This document shows positions 13,576 to 17,820 of a DNA stretch of 17,820 nt, one piece after another. The notes below the pieces were generated by a model, which was not told where the DNA came from, did no database searches, and worked only from the letters and a program-made list of their open reading frames with translations. The stretch comes from an uncultured Eubacteriales bacterium (lineage in GTDB: Bacteria > Bacillota > Clostridia > Oscillospirales > Oscillospiraceae): the NCBI GenBank assembly GCA_900554705.1, contig USIH01000030.1:1-17820 (forward strand). The letters run 5' to 3'. Numbering within the stretch: position 1 is the first letter of the stretch; every line of letters starts with the position of its first letter. The position numbers were made by a program, and so were the translations under genes.

Positions 13576-16245
13576 TTAATGGTACGTCAAATCTTGATAA
13601 CGGCGGAGAATCGCTTCTTCGTTTATCCGTTTCTCATCGCAGTTAGACTCTGCTTGAATCTCGAATTGCGGAGGTACATCAACATATTGCGAAATTGAAT
13701 TTTCAAGTCGCACTTTATTACTTAATTCCATAATCCAAGTTGCGCAGAAATCGTTTTCCACCTGTAGAAATAACGTTTTTTCATGCGTTCTAACCGATTT
13801 TATAGATGTTATAAAACCAGATAATCTTTCTCCTCGGCTGCGGAAGAAATTGACAAACTCACTCCAGCGCTTTTCAATATCGTCAAAAGAAAAAGGTTTC
13901 TGTTCGACGTCAAGCGTGGGTGCTTGAAGGGTTTTAGAAACTTTTGGCGGCTCTATATTATCAAAAATGCTTCTTAGGCCCCATAAAACAACTTTTTTAT
14001 CCAAATGGTAATCTCCGACGCAGGCCGCACATCCGTCCTTGCACCGGCAGCCTTCAATCATTTTTATGGCATTATGGATAATGGTGTCTATTAAATCATA
14101 CGCTTTCTCGGCGTAGCCAAGCCCGCCGACAAACATATCGTAAATACAGATAGAAGAATTGGGAGAACCTATATCAGAATTATTTATCGGACTTGCAGCA
14201 ATGTCCTCACATGTTGTCATAGTCGACATCATCGCTGCATTTTGCAGGGCAAATTCCACACCATCTAAATAAGTTACAAGATATGCCCTTTTCGCGTTGC
14301 CGCCTTTAGTTGGATTGTACTTTGAAAAAAACTCTACGACCTCGCATGGCAGCTGTATCCATGCACCTTCGGTGTCGTATGATTTTGTTAAAGGTGGCTC
14401 GATTGTTTCATAGCCAAGATTTTGATGATTGTGAAATTGCAACTTTTTATACGAGCTTATCACCGTATTTACTCGGACATCGCCAAATTTGCAAACAGTT
14501 CTTCCAACTTCTTCTCTTTTTTGCTCGTTAATGACGGAAACTCCGGTCATGGCAAACGGGACGGTATAGTAATCATCTCTTACCGGGTACGCAACCGCGC
14601 GTTTTTCCTCTATGTCTAAGGAAGAAACCGCATAAGCCTGTCCTTCGTGCAAATAGATTGCTCCTTGATGTATTTCTCGGAAAGCCTGAATTTCATCCAT
14701 TTCCGTAATTACGGAAGAATCAACAGAATTAATCAACTGGTACCTCTCTTTGTCCATATTGCGCAGGCTATAATCTCCGGCAGGGAATTCTTTCCCTGTC
14801 CACATAAATTTCCCGCTGACGGAACGCAGTTCTCCGGCTCGGACAAGCGAAGGGATGATCTCGCCCAAATCCGGAAACACCGAAATATCATCTAATGAGA
14901 GCGGGAACTCTGCCGCTGCGGCGCGGACATGTGCCAGTTGTATGAATAAATTGTTAGGGTCAACTACCGCACTTTCACTTTTGGGTTGGAAAAGCCAGTC
15001 AGGGTCTACTGAAATAAACTGGTCAAATGGGAGATCGTCCAGAATAAGGTACGTGTCACTTTCGCGCCCATTTCGCCCGGCGCGTCCAGATTGTTGCCAA
15101 AATGAAGCTCTCGTTCCCGGATAGCCGATAATAACGGCTGTGTCAATTTTGCCAATGTCAATACCTAATTCAAGCGCATTTGTTGAAACAAGCCCTCTTA
15201 ACTGACCATTTGCCATTCTCTGCTCAATTTCTTTTCGCTCTTCCGGTTTGTAACCGCCGCGATAGCCGGATATGAGTTTGGAATAGTCGGCTCCCGGAAT
15301 GTCATCACTCTTTAAATAATCTCTCGATTCTTTCAATACAACTTCCACCGCTTTTCGGGATTTACAAAAAGCGATAAATCCATGGGCATTCACGGTAAGC
15401 TCGGGGATGAGCTCGGCGGCAACCGAAGTAGGAGATTTTCTAATCGTTTTCGCTTGATCGATATATGGAGGTTGGATGAAAAAGTATCTCTTTTCCGGGG
15501 CAGGAGAACCGTCTCTGTCAACCAGCGTGAACTTTTTGCCACATATCGTTTCGGCCAGCTCGATCGGATTTGCAATCGTTGCAGAACTACAGAAAAACTG
15601 AGGGAATGAGTTATAGTAATCGCAAATTCGGCGCAGTCTCTTAAAAATGTTAGCCAAATGCGCCCCGAATGCTCCTCTATAAGTGTGGAGTTCGTCTATT
15701 ACGACAAACCGCAAATTGGAAAAAATAAAACGGAACCCGTTTTGATTATGGTGGGGCAGAAATGCAGAGTTTAGCATTTCTGGGTTTGTTAAGATGATGT
15801 TTGAGCTGTTCCTGATGCGAGACCTTTCATTAACAGGTGTGTCTCCGTCATAAACCCCTGCGTCGATTTTCCCTTCCCCAAAAAAGTCCAAAAAAGGCTT
15901 TAACGCCCGGAATTGATCGCTTGCAAGCGCTTTTGTTGGATATATGAAAAGTGCTCTGCTTTGTGGATTTTTAAGAATGTGCTGCAGGACGGGAAGCAGA
16001 AAGCTCAATGTCTTCCCGCTTGCAGTTGAAGTGGTTATAACGATATTATTTCCGGCGACTGCCTTTAAAAACATTTCCGCCTGATGATAATACAGTTTAT
16101 TAACTCCTTGTTTCGCTAAGTATTCTTTGATTTCCGGCAGCATATCCAAGGGATATTCGGATAGAGAAGCTGCTCGGGCAGGAATATGCTTTTTATAGAC
16201 GATTGTGCGATCTAAGGGGCGTTTCTTTTCATAACAGGAGTTCAT
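13576..16245 (-). CDS. DEAD/DEAH-box helicase with DUF1998/MrfA-type four-cysteine domain and C-terminal extension
   Basis: An 889-residue superfamily 2 helicase related to MrfA (YprA, which acts in mitomycin C lesion repair in B. subtilis) and Hrq1. Visible features are a Q-like entry (LYYHQAEMF), motif I TTSTASGKT (Lys78), motif Ia YPTKALASDQ, TNPEML, motif II DELH (184-187), motif III SSATIANP, SSTNALELGIDIG-type motif V, and motif VI QQSGRAGRNGR. The DUF1998 region ends with the metal-binding signature CRCKDGCAAC (Cys733, 735, 739, 742). A further ~140 residues follow, including W-S-E-FVNFF and LFLQVENDFCATWI, that are not in B. subtilis MrfA (749 residues). The start at 16245 has GGAG 8 nt upstream; an in-frame GTG lies 9 nt earlier. 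It is the first gene of a two-helicase operon, AT-rich and likely acquired. Confidence 0.93.
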   Translation of the reverse strand: MNSCYEKKRPLDRTIVYKKHIPARAASLSEYPLDMLPEIKEYLAKQGVNKLYYHQAEMFLKAVAGNNIVITTSTASGKTLSFLLPVLQHILKNPQSRALFIYPTKALASDQFRALKPFLDFFGEGKIDAGVYDGDTPVNERSRIRNSSNIILTNPEMLNSAFLPHHNQNGFRFIFSNLRFVVIDELHTYRGAFGAHLANIFKRLRRICDYYNSFPQFFCSSATIANPIELAETICGKKFTLVDRDGSPAPEKRYFFIQPPYIDQAKTIRKSPTSVAAELIPELTVNAHGFIAFCKSRKAVEVVLKESRDYLKSDDIPGADYSKLISGYRGGYKPEERKEIEQRMANGQLRGLVSTNALELGIDIGKIDTAVIIGYPGTRASFWQQSGRAGRNGRESDTYLILDDLPFDQFISVDPDWLFQPKSESAVVDPNNLFIQLAHVRAAAAEFPLSLDDISVFPDLGEIIPSLVRAGELRSVSGKFMWTGKEFPAGDYSLRNMDKERYQLINSVDSSVITEMDEIQAFREIHQGAIYLHEGQAYAVSSLDIEEKRAVAYPVRDDYYTVPFAMTGVSVINEQKREEVGRTVCKFGDVRVNTVISSYKKLQFHNHQNLGYETIEPPLTKSYDTEGAWIQLPCEVVEFFSKYNPTKGGNAKRAYLVTYLDGVEFALQNAAMMSTMTTCEDIAASPINNSDIGSPNSSICIYDMFVGGLGYAEKAYDLIDTIIHNAIKMIEGCRCKDGCAACVGDYHLDKKVVLWGLRSIFDNIEPPKVSKTLQAPTLDVEQKPFSFDDIEKRWSEFVNFFRSRGERLSGFITSIKSVRTHEKTLFLQVENDFCATWIMELSNKVRLENSISQYVDVPPQFEIQAESNCDEKRINEEAILRRYQDLTYH

Positions 16246-16279
16246 GTCCTTCACTCCATTCTTTTAGATTTCTGACGTT

Positions 16280-16308
16280 ATTTTACATTATCTTGATTTC
16301 AGTTTCAA
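16280..16308 (-). promoter_or_regulatory. Promoter for the two-helicase operon
   Basis: On the minus strand, TTGAAA (16308-16303), a 17-nt spacer and TAAAAT (16285-16280), about 35 nt before the start of the DEAD-type helicase. It is the only good candidate upstream of either helicase gene. Confidence 0.7.
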
Positions 16309-16450
16309 GCCGAGCGATTTTATTTTTTGGTTATGCTACAAAAAGACTGAAAATTAACTCTCATAGAAAAGCTGGAAATGTGATATACCACATTTTTGCA
16401 TTCATCCTTTGCTCTTTTCGTAAAACACCAATATATATGAAAGAAAAATA

Positions 16451-16476
16451 CACGGGAGCGTGTTCCCGTGCGTTTT
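16451..16476. terminator. Bidirectional hairpin terminator
   Basis: CACGGGA (16451-16457) pairs perfectly with TCCCGTG (16464-16470). On the minus strand the tail is TATTTTTCTTT; on the plus strand it is CGTTTT. No gene clearly ends here within the window, so it may insulate the island or be left over from a lost gene. Confidence 0.65.
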
Positions 16477-16581
16477 CTGTGCATTTTCCGCGCTCCCCAC
16501 CTCTACCCAGGGGATGGTGGCTGTTTGCGTCTGCTGGGGCGTATTATCGCCCGTCTGCATCGTGATCGCGCCCGATATGGA

Positions 16582-16610
16582 TGGACTGCGGCGGGGGAAT
16601 ATGGTATAAT
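16582..16610 (+). promoter_or_regulatory. Promoter for the AlkA-like/Ogt operon
   Basis: TGGACT (16582-16587, 4 of 6 matches to the -35), 17-nt spacer, TATAAT (16605-16610) with TG one base upstream (extended -10). It lies 32 nt before the glycosylase start codon. Confidence 0.75.
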
Positions 16611-16642
16611 GAGAGCGAAGCCGAAGACCGGAGGGAAACGGG

Positions 16643-17296
16643 ATGTATTTTGCATACGGGGAAACGGAGCTTTCTTATCTGCGCCGAAAGGACACGCGGC
16701 TCTGCGCGGTCATCGACCGCATCGGGCACATCGACCGTGCGGTGGACACGGATCTGTTCTCGTCCGTCGTTCATCACATCATCAGCCAGCAGATTTCGAC
16801 CAAGGCGCAGGCGACCATCTGGCAGCGGATGCAGGATGCACTGGGCACCGTCAATGCCGAGACCATCCTGACAGCAGGTGTTCCCAAGCTGCAGGGACTG
16901 GGTATGACCTTCCGCAAGGCAGAGTATATTACGGATTTTGCCGAAAAAGTCCATACGGGCGCATTTGATCTGCATGCTGTGGAGCACATGAGCGACGAGG
17001 ATGCGATCCGGGAATTAAGCAGCCTGAAGGGCATCGGCGTCTGGACGGCAGAGATGATTCTGCTTTTTTGTATGCAGCGCCCGGATATTTTCAGCTATGA
17101 TGACCTTGCCATCCAGCGCGGGCTGCGCATGGTATATCACCATCGCAGCATTGACCGCAGGCTGTTTGAAAAATATCGCCATCGCTTTCACCCCTATTGC
17201 AGCGTGGCAAGTCTGTATCTCTGGGCTGTGGCAGGCGGCGCAATCCCGGAGATGAAGGACTACAAGCCGAGTAATAAAAACAGAGGCAGCTTTTGA
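16643..17296 (+). CDS. AlkA-like DNA-3-methyladenine glycosylase (HhH-GPD)
   Basis: Removes alkylated bases such as 3-methyladenine from DNA, starting base excision repair. The 217-residue product is a compact HhH-GPD protein without the N-terminal domain of E. coli AlkA. FSSVVHHIISQQISTKAQ is the usual first helical block. The helix-hairpin-helix LKGIGVWTAEMILLF is at about residues 131-145, and FSYDDLAIQRG supplies the catalytic aspartate, most likely Asp154 (second of the pair). The start at 16643 has GGAGGG 7 nt upstream and a promoter close by. It is followed 15 nt later by an O6-alkylguanine methyltransferase gene, a common pairing for repair of alkylation damage. Nothing suggests truncation. 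Confidence 0.92.
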   Translation: MYFAYGETELSYLRRKDTRLCAVIDRIGHIDRAVDTDLFSSVVHHIISQQISTKAQATIWQRMQDALGTVNAETILTAGVPKLQGLGMTFRKAEYITDFAEKVHTGAFDLHAVEHMSDEDAIRELSSLKGIGVWTAEMILLFCMQRPDIFSYDDLAIQRGLRMVYHHRSIDRRLFEKYRHRFHPYCSVASLYLWAVAGGAIPEMKDYKPSNKNRGSF

Positions 17297-17311
17297 AGCG
17301 AGGTGCAGATC

Positions 17312-17820
17312 ATGATATTTGTGCAGCATTACGATTCACCGCTGGGCGGCATCCTGCTGGCAGCGGACGGAATCGGACTGAGAGGTCTGTGGTTCGACGG
17401 ACAGAAATACCTTGCCCGTGATCTGCCCGCAGAGCGTATCGGGCAGGATACACCCGCCCTTGCAGAAGCCAGGCGTTGGCTGGACATTTATTTTGCTGGC
17501 AGCCAGCCGGATTTTCTGCCGCCGCTGCACCCCGTCGGCACCGCGTTCCGGCAGTCCGTGTGGGAAATCCTTTTGCAGATTCCCTACGGAAGGACTGCGA
17601 CCTACGGCGAGATCGCACGGCAGCTTGCTGAAAAGCAGAAGATTCCCCGGATGTCTGCGCAGGCGGTCGGCGGTGCGGTGGGTCATAATGAGATATCCAT
17701 CATCATTCCCTGTCACCGTGTGGTCGGCACAAACGGCAGCCTGACCGGATACGCCGGTGGAATTGACAAAAAGGTGAAGCTGCTGGAATGGGAGCATACC
17801 GACATGACCAGCTTTTTTAT
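17312..17820 (+). CDS. ogt: Methylated-DNA--protein-cysteine methyltransferase (partial, runs off window)
   Basis: A suicide repair protein that takes the alkyl group from O6-alkylguanine onto its own cysteine. The frame is open from the ATG at 17312 to the end of the window (169 codons seen, stop not seen). The N-terminal domain begins FVQHYDSPLGGILLAADGIGL. The C-terminal active domain shows FRQSVWEILLQIPYGRTATY (substrate-binding region), AQAVGGAVGHN, and the active site IPCHRVVGTNGSLTGYAGG with Cys134 as alkyl acceptor. GAGGTG sits 6 nt before the start. The 15-nt gap after the AlkA-like gene indicates one operon. Length and motifs fit Ogt rather than the larger Ada; no Ada-type N-terminal zinc domain is present. 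Confidence 0.94.
   Translation, partial: MIFVQHYDSPLGGILLAADGIGLRGLWFDGQKYLARDLPAERIGQDTPALAEARRWLDIYFAGSQPDFLPPLHPVGTAFRQSVWEILLQIPYGRTATYGEIARQLAEKQKIPRMSAQAVGGAVGHNEISIIIPCHRVVGTNGSLTGYAGGIDKKVKLLEWEHTDMTSFF

Larger units (their letters stand above)
16246..16642. other. Intergenic region between the helicase operon and the alkylation-repair genes
   Basis: No credible gene in about 400 bp. The left part (to about 16440) is AT-rich like the helicase genes and holds their promoter and a 7-bp palindrome (AAATGTG 16376-16382 with CACATTT 16389-16395) that could be an operator or a weak hairpin. The right part (from about 16470) is G+C-rich like the chromosome and holds the AlkA promoter. The compositional switch at the hairpin 16451-16470 may mark the right boundary of the acquired segment. 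Confidence 0.5.

Noticed and set aside
11433..16245. Assignment of the helicase pair to Gabija, DISARM or Druantia
   Set aside because: No TOPRIM/ABC-ATPase (GajA), methyltransferase, phospholipase D-type protein or giant DruE is present; only single domain types are shared with these systems.
1..17820. CRISPR array, insertion sequence or rRNA
   Set aside because: No regularly spaced repeats, no transposase-like protein, and no rRNA signature were seen on either strand.

Overview
The window looks like the chromosome of a moderately high-G+C Firmicute of class Clostridia, probably an Oscillospiraceae-like gut anaerobe. This is inferred from RNase Y (a Gram-positive-type RNA decay enzyme), PepF, clostridial-style ribosome binding sites, near-consensus sigma-A promoters, and a selenium/sulfur-carrier gene set of a kind common in Clostridia. 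No rRNA or other species marker is present, so the family is a guess.

Layout. 1-1950: a tRNA-Leu(UAG) on the minus strand with its own promoter and terminator, divergent from rny on the plus strand. 1951-5101, all minus strand: a NUDIX hydrolase, oligoendopeptidase F with a tightly coupled 88-residue orphan, and a DUF4430-type lipoprotein gene interrupted by one in-frame TAG. 5148-6630: a type I glutamine synthetase driven by a perfect consensus promoter whose -35 element overlaps that of the divergent NUDIX gene. 6679-8588, minus strand: a short-chain dehydrogenase overlapping a cysteine-desulfurase-family enzyme. 8693-10394, plus strand: a YedE-family transporter, a 69-residue TusA-like carrier and a DUF3343 protein, joined by two ATGA overlaps. 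With the divergent desulfurase this resembles the selenium-handling set known from selD-containing bacteria, but selD itself is not in the window. 10529-10616: tRNA-Leu(CAG).

Immediately behind tRNA-Leu(CAG) is an accessory segment (about 10660-16450). It holds the remains of a phage antirepressor, with the Bro-N and KilAC halves separated by what looks like a one-base deletion and with the original start codon missing. Upstream of this, in the same orientation, are two large AT-rich genes: a UvrD/PcrA-like helicase and an 889-residue DEAD/DEAH helicase of the MrfA/YprA (DUF1998, four-cysteine) type with an extra C-terminal domain. They share a promoter and appear to form a two-gene operon. 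Their base composition contrasts sharply with the core genes (18 G+C of 60 at 12001-12060, against 43 of 60 at 3001-3060). This helicase pair is the best candidate here for an undescribed DNA-processing, repair or defence module.

16582-17820: a promoter followed by two DNA-alkylation repair genes, an AlkA-like HhH-GPD glycosylase and an Ogt/MGMT methyltransferase that runs off the window. The right end is therefore enriched in DNA-maintenance functions, although the AlkA/Ogt pair is G+C-rich and may simply be the host chromosome resuming.
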